Below are positions 7,806 to 17,268 of a stretch of DNA of 64,000 bases, in pieces. Under the pieces are notes generated by a model that did not search any database, was not told where the DNA came from, and saw nothing but the letters and a program-made list of their open reading frames with translations. Within the stretch, counting starts at the first letter, position 1. The number at the start of each line of letters is the position of its first letter. Origin of the DNA: SIG607 sp045648445. Lineage in GTDB: Bacteria > Bacillota > Clostridia > Oscillospirales > Acutalibacteraceae. The position numbers were made by a program, and so were the translations under genes. The stretch covers positions 29,224-93,223 of the forward strand of contig JAZRNY010000012.1 in NCBI GenBank assembly GCA_045648445.1, in the 5' to 3' direction.

Positions 7806-10142
7806 ATGAGAGAAGTAACTAAAATTAATTCCCGTTGGCTTTTTTGCGAAGGGGATTTAAAGGTAGACCGTCCCTTTACAAAAGGTCCGGTATATTCACA
7901 GAGTAAAACCGAAAGAAAACTGCAGGGTCCTGCTTCATATAATCATAACGACGTTCCTGAAGGATGGGGCGCAGGCACCAGAGAACTTATAAGTATCGGT
8001 TGGCAGTGGGTAGATTTACCTCACGATTACATAATTACTAAAACTTCCGAAAAAAATGAAAATAACACTACGGGTTATTTTAAATATACTAACGGTTGGT
8101 ACAGAAAACACTTTAAGTTAGCCGAGAACGATAAAGATAAACGTATCACTATTCTTTTTGAAGGTGTTTCTACACATGCGACCGTTTATCTTAACGGCTG
8201 TCTAATGAAACATAATTTCTGCGGATATACTTCCTTTGAGGTTGATATTACCGATAACTGCTACTTTGGTGAAAAGGAAAATATTTTAGCAGTATACGTT
8301 ACTACCGACGAATACGAGGGTTGGTGGTATCAGGGTGGCGGTATTTATCGCGACGTATGGCTTACCAAAACCGATAGAGTTTGCGTTGATTTATACGGTG
8401 TTTACGCCCGTCCTATAAAAGTTGATGATAATAATTGGACTGTAAAATTTGAAACTACTGTAAGAAACGAAAATTATGACGGCAGAGCAAAGCGTATTAC
8501 CGCTAAAAGTGTTATTAAAGATAAAGACGGTAATGTTGTAGGCGAGGCGCAGGGCAACGTTCTCCTTGGCGCAAAGGAAAAGGGTGTTGCCAAATACGAG
8601 GCAAAGGTAGAAAATCCTGCCCTTTGGGACGTTGATGACCCAAATCTTTACACCGTACACACAACTCTTATTAAAAACGGTAAAGAATGTGATGAGGTTA
8701 CCGACAGAATTGGTTTCAGAACCGCTTACTGCGATCCCGACAAAGGCTTTTTCCTTAACGGCAAACACGTAAAAATCAAGGGTGTTTGCGCTCATCAGGA
8801 CTTTGGACTTACCGGTCTTGCTGTACCCAATAATATACTTCGTTATAAGGTAGGCTTACTTAAAGAAATGGGAGCAAACGGTTACCGTTGTTCTCACTAT
8901 CCTCATCCCGCTGCTACAATGGATGCGCTTGACGAAATGGGCTTTTTGGTTATGGACGAATGTCGTTGGATGGAGTCTACCGATGAAGGTATAGCCCAAA
9001 TGGAAATGGTTATGAAGCGTGATAGAAATCGCCCAAGCGTTATTTTCTGGTCCCTTGGTAACGAAGAGCCGCACCATAAAACCGAAGTTGGACAAAGAAT
9101 CAATAAATCGATGTATCGCCGAGCAAAACAACTTGACCCCGATAGATATATTATGGCGGCAGTTTCAAATGCTGATGGTTGTAAGATTTTCGGCTGTTTG
9201 GACGTAATTGGCGTAAACTATAATCTAAAACTTTATGATGAAATTCACGCCACCTATCCGGACCGCGCTATATTTGCTTCCGAATGTTGCGCTACAAGTA
9301 CTTCTCGTGGCTTCTATTATGATGGTGACCCCGATATCACAAGAACTGCTTACGCTAATTCAATAGACCATGATACTAACGCTTGGTTTATGGGTAGAGA
9401 AAATACGTGGAAATTCCTTTGTGAAAGAGAATGGGCGTTGGGCGAATATCAGTGGATAGCATTTGAACACAGAGGTGAAACCTATTGGCCAAGACTTTGT
9501 TCTCAGGCAGGCGCTATTGACCTCTTTTTGCAGAAAAAAGACGCCTTTTATCAAAACCTCTCCCATTGGTCCGATAAACCTATGGTACATCTTATGCCAC
9601 ATTGGAACTGGTGCGGTATGGAGGGCGAAAAAATTAAGGTTGCTGCATATACAAACTGCAGTGAACTTGAACTTTTCCTTAACGGTGAAAGCCTTGGTAA
9701 AAAGGAAATTGAAAAATATGGCCACGGCGAGTGGGACGTTTCTTTCGTTAAGGGTGAACTTAAAGTAGTCGCTTATAAAAATGGCGAAAAAGTAGCGGAA
9801 GACGTAAGGGTAACATCCGGTAAATCTTACGCATTAAAACTAAAACTTGAAAATGACAATGCTGTTAAAGCAGGGGACATAGCGTTATTTACTTGCTACG
9901 TTGTTGACGAAGAGGGTAACGTTGTTCCCGATGCATATCCTTTTGTACGCTTCTTTACCAATGCAAAGGGCGTAATTGTGGGAACGGGCAGTGACGTTTG
10001 CGACCATAACCCTGTTAATTTGCCTGAAAGACAAATGAGAATGGGCGCAATAAGCATTGCGGTTAAATTAACAGGCGCTGAAGGTGAACTTAAACTTTTT
10101 GCCGAAAGCGACGGATTGAACAAAACGTTTATATCTCTTTAA
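7806..10142 (+). CDS. Glycoside hydrolase family 2 protein (beta-galactosidase/beta-glucuronidase type)
   Basis: This 778-residue exo-glycosidase follows the GH2 plan: N-terminal jelly roll (W-Q-W-V-D-L-P-H-D, G-W-Y-R-K-H-F near residues 60-100), an immunoglobulin-like domain, a TIM barrel, and C-terminal beta domains. The acid/base is E420 in S-L-G-N-E-E; the likely nucleophile is E493 in F-A-S-E-C-C. No signal peptide is seen, so it should act on imported oligosaccharides or glycosides in the cytoplasm. Sugar specificity is not evident. It is a single-gene unit with its own promoter and terminator and no adjacent sugar transporter. Confidence 0.93.
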   Translation: MREVTKINSRWLFCEGDLKVDRPFTKGPVYSQSKTERKLQGPASYNHNDVPEGWGAGTRELISIGWQWVDLPHDYIITKTSEKNENNTTGYFKYTNGWYRKHFKLAENDKDKRITILFEGVSTHATVYLNGCLMKHNFCGYTSFEVDITDNCYFGEKENILAVYVTTDEYEGWWYQGGGIYRDVWLTKTDRVCVDLYGVYARPIKVDDNNWTVKFETTVRNENYDGRAKRITAKSVIKDKDGNVVGEAQGNVLLGAKEKGVAKYEAKVENPALWDVDDPNLYTVHTTLIKNGKECDEVTDRIGFRTAYCDPDKGFFLNGKHVKIKGVCAHQDFGLTGLAVPNNILRYKVGLLKEMGANGYRCSHYPHPAATMDALDEMGFLVMDECRWMESTDEGIAQMEMVMKRDRNRPSVIFWSLGNEEPHHKTEVGQRINKSMYRRAKQLDPDRYIMAAVSNADGCKIFGCLDVIGVNYNLKLYDEIHATYPDRAIFASECCATSTSRGFYYDGDPDITRTAYANSIDHDTNAWFMGRENTWKFLCEREWALGEYQWIAFEHRGETYWPRLCSQAGAIDLFLQKKDAFYQNLSHWSDKPMVHLMPHWNWCGMEGEKIKVAAYTNCSELELFLNGESLGKKEIEKYGHGEWDVSFVKGELKVVAYKNGEKVAEDVRVTSGKSYALKLKLENDNAVKAGDIALFTCYVVDEEGNVVPDAYPFVRFFTNAKGVIVGTGSDVCDHNPVNLPERQMRMGAISIAVKLTGAEGELKLFAESDGLNKTFISL

Positions 10143-10146
10143 AATA

Positions 10147-10187
10147 AAAAGAATTTCCTGTGTTTTTAGCAGGAAATTCTTTTTTTG
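10147..10187 (+). terminator. Terminator after the GH2 gene
   Basis: AGAATTTCCTG / CAGGAAATTCT is an 11-bp stem with a TTTTTTT tail. Confidence 0.9.
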
Positions 10188-10192
10188 TTGCG

Positions 10193-10221
10193 TTGACAAG
10201 CAACCTTTTTTGGAGTATTAT
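10193..10221 (+). promoter_or_regulatory. Promoter of pncB
   Basis: Consensus TTGACA at 10193-10198 and TATTAT at 10216-10221 have a 17-bp spacer. Confidence 0.75.
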
Positions 10222-10250
10222 AAATATATAGTATTTTTGTGGAGGCAACT

Positions 10251-11690
10251 ATGGATAATCGCAATTTAAGTATGCTTATGGACCTTTATGAAATGACCAT
10301 GGCAAACGGAATACTTGATAGTTCAATGGAAGGAACTATCGCCTATTTTGATATGTTTTTCCGTCGTGTCCCCGAAGAGGGCGGATATGCTATAATGGCA
10401 GGTCTTAATCAACTGATTGATTACTTTAAAAACCTTTCTTTTAGTGAAAGTGATATTGAGTATTTAAGAGGCTTAAAACTTTTTGATGAGCGTTATTTGG
10501 ATTTTTTAAAAAACTTTAAGTTTGAATGTGACGTATGGGCGGTTCCTGAAGGAACTCCTATTTTCCCGAAAGAACCGATTATTACCGTAAGAGGTCCGAT
10601 AATGCAGGCTTTTTTAGTAGAAACTATGGTGCTTTTGACTATAAATCATCAGTCGCTGATTGCTACTAAAGCAAACAGAATTGTAAGAGCTGCAGATGGT
10701 AGACCGGTACTTGAATTCGGTTCTCGCCGCGCTCATGGTTACGACGGCGCCGTATATGGTGCGCGTGCCGCAATTATTGGCGGTTGCACAGGTACTGCTT
10801 GTGTGCTTACAGGTAAGGATTTTGACGTAACCCCGTCAGGCACTATGGCACATAGTTGGGTTCAACTTTTTGATAGCGAGTATGATGCATTTAAAACCTA
10901 TGCTCAAAAATATCCTGATAGCACAACTTTGCTTGTTGATACCTATAACGTTTTAAAAAGCGGTATACCGAATGCTATTAAGGTTTTTGATGAAGTGTTA
11001 AAACCTATGGGTAAACGCCCCAGAGGAATTAGAATTGACAGCGGTGATATTACTTATATTACAAAAAAAGCAAGAAAAATGCTTGACGATGCAGGGTATG
11101 AAGACTGTAAAATCGTTGTATCTAACTCTCTTGATGAGTATCTTATCAGAGATATGCTTATCCAAGGAGCAAAGGTTGATATTTTCGGTGTTGGTGAGCG
11201 TCTAATTACTGCCGCTAAAGAGCCTGTTTTCGGCGGTGTGTATAAACTCGTTGCTGTCGAAAAGGACGGCGAAATTATTCCCAAAATTAAAATCAGCGAA
11301 AACACTGCTAAAATTACTATTCCCGGTGTTAAAATTCCGTGGCGTCTTTATGATAAAGAAACGGGACAGTGTATTGCCGACGTAATGACTTTGGGTGATG
11401 AAAAAATCGACGATACAAAACCTTACGAGATCTTCCATCCGGAATATACCTGGAAGCGCAAAACTGTTGAAAATTTTGTTGCTAAAAAACTTCAGGTTAA
11501 GATATTCGAAAAAGGAAAGCAGGTTTACGAATGTCCTAAAGTGAGCGAAATTGCTAAATACTGTAAGGAACAGGTTGAACTTTTATGGGACGAAGTTAAG
11601 CGTTTTGAAAAGCCACATACATATTACGTTGACCTTTCTCAAAAACTTTGGGATCAAAGAAGCGAACTTTTACACAAACATTCCAGATAA
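10251..11690 (+). CDS. pncB: Nicotinate phosphoribosyltransferase
   Basis: This 479-residue enzyme converts nicotinate and PRPP to nicotinate mononucleotide in the Preiss-Handler NAD salvage route. Start ATG 10251 has GGAGG at 10241-10245; a GTG 12 bases upstream would overlap that site. Signatures seen include L-Y-E-M-T-M-A-N-G, the E-F-G-S-R-R-A-H-G loop near residue 160, G-T-M-A-H-S-W-V-Q (conserved active-site His) near 205, and G-I-R-I-D-S-G-D near 265. Length is typical of the family. The lipoprotein gene follows after 11 bases. Confidence 0.95.
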   Translation: MDNRNLSMLMDLYEMTMANGILDSSMEGTIAYFDMFFRRVPEEGGYAIMAGLNQLIDYFKNLSFSESDIEYLRGLKLFDERYLDFLKNFKFECDVWAVPEGTPIFPKEPIITVRGPIMQAFLVETMVLLTINHQSLIATKANRIVRAADGRPVLEFGSRRAHGYDGAVYGARAAIIGGCTGTACVLTGKDFDVTPSGTMAHSWVQLFDSEYDAFKTYAQKYPDSTTLLVDTYNVLKSGIPNAIKVFDEVLKPMGKRPRGIRIDSGDITYITKKARKMLDDAGYEDCKIVVSNSLDEYLIRDMLIQGAKVDIFGVGERLITAAKEPVFGGVYKLVAVEKDGEIIPKIKISENTAKITIPGVKIPWRLYDKETGQCIADVMTLGDEKIDDTKPYEIFHPEYTWKRKTVENFVAKKLQVKIFEKGKQVYECPKVSEIAKYCKEQVELLWDEVKRFEKPHTYYVDLSQKLWDQRSELLHKHSR

Positions 11691-11701
11691 GGGGCATTAC
11701 A

Positions 11702-12283
11702 ATGAAACGTATAATTGCTTTATTTTGCGCTGTTTTGCTTATTTTTTCACTTGTTGGTTGTGGTGAAAGAAATAAAGATGAAGGTTATAGCGTAGATATT
11801 GAGTATTTTTTGAAAACCGGACAGGTTAAAGAGGCTGAGTATGCGCTTGGCACTCCCATTAAAAATATTGAAAAAGATATTGCAAAACATTCCGAGGAAT
11901 CGGATGGAACACACTGTCAAGGCGATGAAATCGTTCTTGTAGAAGGAACCGATTATAACTACTATAACGCTCCTGATTTTTATTATTACTATAACGTTGA
12001 TAATGAAGAAAAGGGAATATCTTGCATTGTAGGTTTTACCGATATTTACGGTTTTTCCGTTGGACAAACAGGTGAGTATACCGTTAAAACTGCTTTAGAA
12101 CAAGAAAAATTAGAGGTAGAATCTTCTATTGCTGACGAAAGCGAGTTTTTCTTTATGCCTTTCAGTATAGAAAACTGCCGAAAACTTACTTGTTCTATCG
12201 AAAACAACGTACTTGTTTTTTATTTCGAAAATGATGCGCTTATTGCAGGAGTTATCTACAATAAGGAAAACTGGGTAGCATAG
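11702..12283 (+). CDS. Putative lipoprotein of unknown function
   Basis: This 193-residue protein starts at ATG 11702. The first 20 residues form a lipoprotein signal peptide with lipobox L-V-G-C (C20), so it should be anchored outside the membrane. The rest is acidic and rich in tyrosine around residues 85-100 (Y-N-Y-Y-N-A-P-D-F-Y-Y-Y-Y). No family was recognised. It sits 11 bases after pncB and 16 bases before azlC, suggesting cotranscription, though no functional link is evident. Confidence 0.75.
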   Translation: MKRIIALFCAVLLIFSLVGCGERNKDEGYSVDIEYFLKTGQVKEAEYALGTPIKNIEKDIAKHSEESDGTHCQGDEIVLVEGTDYNYYNAPDFYYYYNVDNEEKGISCIVGFTDIYGFSVGQTGEYTVKTALEQEKLEVESSIADESEFFFMPFSIENCRKLTCSIENNVLVFYFENDALIAGVIYNKENWVA

Positions 12284-12299
12284 AAAGGAAGTTTTTTAA

Positions 12300-12992
12300 T
12301 TGAAACTTACCTTCGGTAAAGGCGTTATTCACGGATTGCCGATTTTTTTGGGCTATCTTTCCGTGTCGTTTGGACTTGGTATAACGGCTGTTTCCAGTGG
12401 GCTTTCCTTTTTGGAGGCTACCGTTATTTCCGCTACTAATTTAACTTCAGCCGGTCAAGCGGCAGGTATTGAAGTAATTGCGGCAGAGGGAACGCTTATA
12501 GAAATGGCGTTAACGCAGTTTATAATAAATCTCCGTTATGCGCTTATGGGTATATCACTTTCGCAAAAACTTGATAAATCATTTAGTGTGCCTTATAGAA
12601 TGGTTACTGCGTTTGGTATTACCGATGAGATATTCGCCCTTTCATATTCACAAAAATCGCCAGTAACGCCAAATTATATGTTAGGTATGATATTTATATC
12701 TTGGCTGGGTTGGACGTGCGGTACCTTGGTAGGCGCATTGGCAGGATCTTTTTTACCTGCAATAATTACCGGTGCATTGGGAATAATGCTTTACGCTATG
12801 TTTGCGGCTATTGTAGTACCTGTTGCGCGAGATAATAAAAAGGTGCTTTTTGCCGCCCTTATTTCAGTTGTGCTTAGCGTTTTCTTTAAGTACCTTACTA
12901 ATTTGTCTAGCGGTTTTACCATAATTATATGCGCGATTATTGCTTCGGTTATAGCGGCGCTCATTTTTCCTGTTAGTGAGGTGGAAGAATGA
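12300..12992 (+). CDS. azlC: AzlC family branched-chain amino acid exporter, large subunit
   Basis: This 230-residue integral membrane protein starts with TTG after an AAAGGAAG site. The N-terminal G-x-x-x-G-L-P-I-F-L-G-Y-L-S-V-S-F-G-L-G pattern and the central N-L-R-Y-A-L-M-G motif are diagnostic of AzlC, which exports branched-chain amino acids together with AzlD. About seven hydrophobic segments are visible. The stop overlaps the azlD start by four bases, so the two subunits are coupled. Confidence 0.93.
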   Translation: MKLTFGKGVIHGLPIFLGYLSVSFGLGITAVSSGLSFLEATVISATNLTSAGQAAGIEVIAAEGTLIEMALTQFIINLRYALMGISLSQKLDKSFSVPYRMVTAFGITDEIFALSYSQKSPVTPNYMLGMIFISWLGWTCGTLVGALAGSFLPAIITGALGIMLYAMFAAIVVPVARDNKKVLFAALISVVLSVFFKYLTNLSSGFTIIICAIIASVIAALIFPVSEVEE

Positions 12993-13288
12993 GTATTGCG
13001 ATTTATATTTTGATAATGGCAGGGGTTACCTACCTTATTCGTATGATACCATTTACGGTCTTTAGACGTAAAATTAAATCAAGATTTATTAAAAGTTTTC
13101 TTTACTACGTGCCCTATACGGTACTGTCTGCAATGACATTCCCGTCAATATTTTATTCTACGGGAGAGTTTTATTCCGCGCTTTTGGGAACAATAACTGC
13201 GCTTGTTTTGGCATTCTTTAAAAAGCCTTTAATTGTTGTTGCGCTTAGCGCGGCGGCTGTAGCGCTGATTACCGCATTAATTATTTGA
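12989..13288 (+). CDS. azlD: AzlD family branched-chain amino acid exporter, small subunit
   Basis: This 99-residue membrane protein has three to four hydrophobic segments. The G-V-T-Y-L-I-R-M-I-P-F motif and Y-V-P-Y-T-V-L-S-A-M-T-F-P are typical of AzlD, the partner of AzlC. It overlaps azlC by four bases and ends before a shared terminator with asnS. Confidence 0.92.
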   Translation: MSIAIYILIMAGVTYLIRMIPFTVFRRKIKSRFIKSFLYYVPYTVLSAMTFPSIFYSTGEFYSALLGTITALVLAFFKKPLIVVALSAAAVALITALII

Positions 13289-13291
13289 ACA

Positions 13292-13324
13292 AAAAACTAC
13301 CGAAGTATTCTTCGGTAGTTTTTG
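13292..13324. terminator. Bidirectional terminator between azlD and asnS
   Basis: AAAAACTACCGAAG / CTTCGGTAGTTTTT is a perfect stem with a four-base TATT loop, placed between convergent genes. Confidence 0.9.
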
Positions 13325-13334
13325 TTTATTGTTA

Positions 13335-14729
13335 TTAGAATTCGGCAGAACCGGTTGTGCGTGGGAAGGGGAGTACGTCGCGGATGTTAGCAATTCCGGT
13401 AACGTACATTATTAAACGTTCAAAACCAAGACCGAAACCGGCGTGTTTAGCACCGCCGAAACGGCGAAGATCTAAATACCAACCGTATTCTTCTTCGGTA
13501 CCACCGATTTCTTCAATACGTTTAACAAGAAGGTCTAACCTTTCTTCACGCTGACTTCCGCCTATAATTTCACCAATTCCGGGAACAAGACAGTCAACTG
13601 CGGCAACTGTTTTGCCGTCGTCGTTAAGTCGCATATAAAAGGCTTTGATTTCTTTAGGATAGTTTGTAACGAATAATGGCTTTTTGAATACTTCTTCGGT
13701 TAAATAACGTTCGTGTTCGCTTTGCAAATCGCAACCCCATTCAACCTTGTATTCAAATTTGTGACCGCTGTTTTGTAAAATTTCAACAGCCTCGGTATAG
13801 GTAACGGTTGCAAACTCGGAATCAATGACGTTTCTGAGTTTATCCTTAAGACCTTTTTCGAAGTGAGCCTCAAAGAAATCAAGTTCGTTTTGGCAATTGT
13901 CGTAAATATACGAAAGAACGTATTTGAGCATATCACGGGCAAGTTCCATATCGTCTTCAAGGTCAGCAAATGCGATTTCGGGTTCAATCATCCAAAATTC
14001 TGCTGCATGACGAGCGGTGTAAGATCTTTCGGCGCGGAAGGTGGGACCAAAAGTGTATACTTTACCAAAAGCCATTGCCATTGCTTCTGCCTGAAGTTGT
14101 CCCGAAACGGTAAGGCTGGTGCCTTTGCCGAAAAAGTCTTCGCCAAAATCAACCTTGCCTTCTTCGGTTAATGGAGGATTGCCAACGTCAAGAGTTGTTA
14201 CTCTGAACATTTCGCCTGCGCCTTCGGCATCGCTTGTTGTGATAAGAGGAGTGTGCGCATAAACAAATCCTCTTTCATTAAAGAATTTGTGAATAGCATA
14301 CGCGGCTACAGAACGCACTCTGAAAGCGGCGGAAAATGTATTGGTACGTGGGCGAAGATGCTGAATGGTACGAAGATACTCAAGTGAGTGACGCTTTTTT
14401 TGTAAAGGATATTCGGGAGAGGAGGCGCCTTCGATTATAATTTCTTCAGCCTGAAGTTCGAAAGGCTGTTTCATTTCGGGTGTTGCAACTAAGTTGCCCT
14501 TTACACAAATTGCAGAGCCTACGTTAAGAGCGGCAATTTCGTTGTAGTTATTTAAGGATTCTTCGCTAAATACAACCTGAAGGTTTTTAAAGGAAGAACC
14601 GTCATTAAGTTCAATAAAGCTTATGTTTTTGGAATTACGTGAGGTTTTTATCCAACCGCATACTGTAATGTTTTTGCCTGTGTAAGCGCTTTCGTCTTTA
14701 AACAGGGTGGTAATTTCGGTACGTTTCAT
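13335..14729 (-). CDS. asnS: Asparaginyl-tRNA synthetase
   Basis: This 464-residue class IIb synthetase charges tRNA-Asn. The N-terminal OB-fold anticodon-binding domain (V-C-G-W-I-K-T-S-R-N-S-K) is followed by the class II core: motif 2 in T-F-R-A-E-R-S-Y-T-A-R-H near residue 230 and motif 3 G-F-G-L-G-F-E-R-L near 435. Y-L-R-T-I-Q-H-L-R-P-R-T before motif 1 is characteristic of AsnRS. An AGGAGA site precedes the ATG. It is divergent from pcrA and shows no T-box leader. Confidence 0.97.
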   Translation of the reverse strand: MKRTEITTLFKDESAYTGKNITVCGWIKTSRNSKNISFIELNDGSSFKNLQVVFSEESLNNYNEIAALNVGSAICVKGNLVATPEMKQPFELQAEEIIIEGASSPEYPLQKKRHSLEYLRTIQHLRPRTNTFSAAFRVRSVAAYAIHKFFNERGFVYAHTPLITTSDAEGAGEMFRVTTLDVGNPPLTEEGKVDFGEDFFGKGTSLTVSGQLQAEAMAMAFGKVYTFGPTFRAERSYTARHAAEFWMIEPEIAFADLEDDMELARDMLKYVLSYIYDNCQNELDFFEAHFEKGLKDKLRNVIDSEFATVTYTEAVEILQNSGHKFEYKVEWGCDLQSEHERYLTEEVFKKPLFVTNYPKEIKAFYMRLNDDGKTVAAVDCLVPGIGEIIGGSQREERLDLLVKRIEEIGGTEEEYGWYLDLRRFGGAKHAGFGLGFERLIMYVTGIANIRDVLPFPRTTGSAEF

Positions 14730-14762
14730 ACATACATCTCCTAAAATTTAACATATACACCT

Positions 14763-14791
14763 ATTATACACTTAAATTTGCAAAAGGTCAA
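14763..14791 (-). promoter_or_regulatory. Promoter of asnS
   Basis: On the complement, TTGACC (14786-14791) and TATAAT (14763-14768) are 17 bp apart. Confidence 0.75.
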
Positions 14792-14798
14792 TTTTAAC

Positions 14799-14827
14799 TT
14801 GATATATTTTGCAATATATTTTATAAT
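14799..14827 (+). promoter_or_regulatory. Promoter of pcrA
   Basis: TTGATA at 14799-14804 and TATAAT at 14822-14827 have a 17-bp spacer. It is divergent from, and only a few bases from, the asnS promoter. Confidence 0.7.
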
Positions 14828-14872
14828 AATATATAATAATTTATAGTTTTAGGCAATTTTAGGAGTTTTATT

Positions 14873-17212
14873 ATGACCGATGCGCAGTTTATCAAACTGA
14901 GAAAAGATATTATCCGCAAGGAATTTTCAAATATGAATGACCGTCAGTTTGAGGCGGTAACCACAACAAAGGGCCCGGTACTTGTTCTTGCAGGCGCGGG
15001 AAGCGGAAAAACAACGGTTCTTGTTAACAGAATAGCATATCTTGTTAAATACGGAAATGCCTATAATAGCGATGTTGTTCCGTTCTTTAATGAATTTGAA
15101 ACAAATACTATGAACGATTATTTGGACGGCACAACCGATAGCATTAATAGTGATATTTTGGCGGTTGACCCTGTTAGTCCGTGGAATATTCTTGCTATTA
15201 CGTTTACAAATAAAGCGGCAGGTGAGTTGAAAGAGCGAATTAATGCAAAACTTACTGATGAAGGCGTTGATATATGGGCAGGTACTTTTCACTCGATTTG
15301 CGGTAAAATTCTGCGCCGACATGCTGAACTTTTAGGGTATGATTCTCATTTTACGGTGTACGATACCGACGATCAAAAACGTCTTTTAAAAGAAATTATG
15401 AAAGGCTTTAACGTTGATGATAAGGCATTCCCCGTAAAAATGGTGATGAGTGAAATTTCTCACTCTAAGGATAGACTTATTTCTCCTGAAGAATATCGCG
15501 CTCAAAACGGTGGCGATTTCAGAAAAAAGGTTATTGCTGACATATACGAAGCGTACGCTAAAAATCTTAAAGAGTTCGACGCTATGGATTTTGATGATAT
15601 GATTGTCAATACTGTTGAACTGCTTAAAAACTTTCCAGACGTTAAAAATATTTATCAACGAAAATTTAAATATATAATGGTGGACGAGTATCAGGATACC
15701 AACTATGCTCAGTATATGCTTGTTAAACTTCTTGCCGAAGGCGAAAATAACATTTGCGTGGTGGGTGACGATGACCAAAGTATTTACCGTTTTAGAGGGG
15801 CTACTATTGAAAATATTTTAAATTTTGAAGATGAGTACGATGATGCTAAGGTAATAAGACTTGAACAGAACTATCGTTCAACGTCCCATATTCTTGATGC
15901 GGCTAATGCGGTAATTGCCAATAATAAAGGCAGAAAGGGCAAAACACTTTGGACCGATAATGGCGATGGTGTTCCTATTGAAGTATATACGGCTCAGGAT
16001 CAAATGGACGAGGCTAAATACGTTGCAGAAAAGGTTTTCTTTAATATGCGAAACGGAGCAAAAGCATCGTCTAACGCAGTTCTTTACCGAATGAATGCTC
16101 AGTCTGCAGCGCTTGAAAACGTATTTGCGCGAAGCGGTGTGGCCTATACTGTTGTGGGCGGCACAAAGTTCTTTGACAGAAAAGAAATAAAGGACGTACT
16201 TGCATATTTGCAGGTTGTAAATAATCCGAACGATAATATTCGTTTAAAACGTATTATAAATGAACCTAAAAGAGGGATAGGCGAGACTACCATTAGTAAG
16301 GCAAGTGAAATTGCCGACGGACTTGGGATGTCGTTGTTTAATGTTTTATGCCAAAGCGAAAATTATCCTTCTTTAAGCAGATCGGGAGGTAAACTTAAAG
16401 AGTTTACCGATATGATAAAGGAACTTATTAAATTAAGTGAAGTCGTTTCGGTTCACGAACTGTGTCAGGAAGTAATTGAAAAAAGCGGTTACGTTAATGC
16501 GCTGATTGCGGCAGGTCCTACCGAAAAGGATAGAATTGAAAACGTAAAAGAACTTAGCAGTACGATTTTGCAGTACGAACTTGAAAATGACCAACCGACT
16601 CTTTCAGGTTTTTTAGAAGAAGTTGCGCTTGTTAGTGATCTTGATTCTCTTGACAGTAGTCAGGATAGAGTTATAATGATGACGGTGCACAGTGCAAAGG
16701 GTCTTGAGTTTGATAACGTTTTCCTTATTGGTTGGGAAGAGGGAATTTTTCCGGGCACTCAGTCAATATTTTCCGGCGCGGAAGAAATTGAAGAGGAAAG
16801 ACGCCTCGCTTACGTTGCTATAACACGAGCCAAAAAGACGCTTCATATTACCAATGCGTACACGCGTATGCTTTACGGCTCAACAAACCGTAATCCCGAA
16901 TCAAGATTTTTAAAAGAAATTCCCGAGAAACTTTGCAAAAAAAGCGGTATGAAGCGTAACGAAACGCCAAGAATTTCTGTATCTCCGTCGGTTTCAAATT
17001 CAACTTACGGACAAAAGAGTTTTTATACTCCCGGTGTTAAAAAGGAAACCGCTAACTATACTGCAGGAATGACGGTAGAACATAATACCTTTGGTGTTGG
17101 TAAAATACTTAAAACCGTGCCTATGGGAAGTGACACCTTGCTGGAAATTCAGTTTAACGGTGTAGGACTTAAAAAACTTATGGCGGGATTTGCAAAATTA
17201 AAAATTCTTTAA
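14873..17212 (+). CDS. pcrA: UvrD/PcrA family DNA helicase
   Basis: This 779-residue superfamily 1A helicase unwinds DNA 3'-5' in repair and rolling-circle replication. It shows Q-motif N-D-R-Q-F-E-A-V, Walker A G-A-G-S-G-K-T-T near residue 42, D-E-Y-Q-D-T-N (motif II), G-D-D-D-Q-S-I-Y-R-F-R-G-A (motif III) and V-A-I-T-R-A-K-K (motif VI). An extra stretch of about 40 residues sits between motifs I and Ia. The C-terminal G-M-T-V-E-H-N-T-F-G-V-G-K-I domain matches the PcrA Tudor-like region that contacts RNA polymerase. GAG-type ribosome site; single start plausible. Confidence 0.95.
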   Translation: MTDAQFIKLRKDIIRKEFSNMNDRQFEAVTTTKGPVLVLAGAGSGKTTVLVNRIAYLVKYGNAYNSDVVPFFNEFETNTMNDYLDGTTDSINSDILAVDPVSPWNILAITFTNKAAGELKERINAKLTDEGVDIWAGTFHSICGKILRRHAELLGYDSHFTVYDTDDQKRLLKEIMKGFNVDDKAFPVKMVMSEISHSKDRLISPEEYRAQNGGDFRKKVIADIYEAYAKNLKEFDAMDFDDMIVNTVELLKNFPDVKNIYQRKFKYIMVDEYQDTNYAQYMLVKLLAEGENNICVVGDDDQSIYRFRGATIENILNFEDEYDDAKVIRLEQNYRSTSHILDAANAVIANNKGRKGKTLWTDNGDGVPIEVYTAQDQMDEAKYVAEKVFFNMRNGAKASSNAVLYRMNAQSAALENVFARSGVAYTVVGGTKFFDRKEIKDVLAYLQVVNNPNDNIRLKRIINEPKRGIGETTISKASEIADGLGMSLFNVLCQSENYPSLSRSGGKLKEFTDMIKELIKLSEVVSVHELCQEVIEKSGYVNALIAAGPTEKDRIENVKELSSTILQYELENDQPTLSGFLEEVALVSDLDSLDSSQDRVIMMTVHSAKGLEFDNVFLIGWEEGIFPGTQSIFSGAEEIEEERRLAYVAITRAKKTLHITNAYTRMLYGSTNRNPESRFLKEIPEKLCKKSGMKRNETPRISVSPSVSNSTYGQKSFYTPGVKKETANYTAGMTVEHNTFGVGKILKTVPMGSDTLLEIQFNGVGLKKLMAGFAKLKIL

Positions 17213-17230
17213 TATATTACTTTTAATATT

Positions 17231-17239
17231 TGGTATAAT
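17231..17239 (+). promoter_or_regulatory. Extended -10 promoter
   Basis: TGGTATAAT at 17231-17239 is a perfect extended -10 element 30 bp ahead of the membrane protein start. Confidence 0.6.
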
Positions 17240-17268
17240 GTTTATATAAATTTTTGGAGTTGAAGTAT

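Noticed and set aside
13863..14171. 102-codon frame on the plus strand inside asnS
   Set aside because: Complement of conserved asnS coding sequence; no start context.
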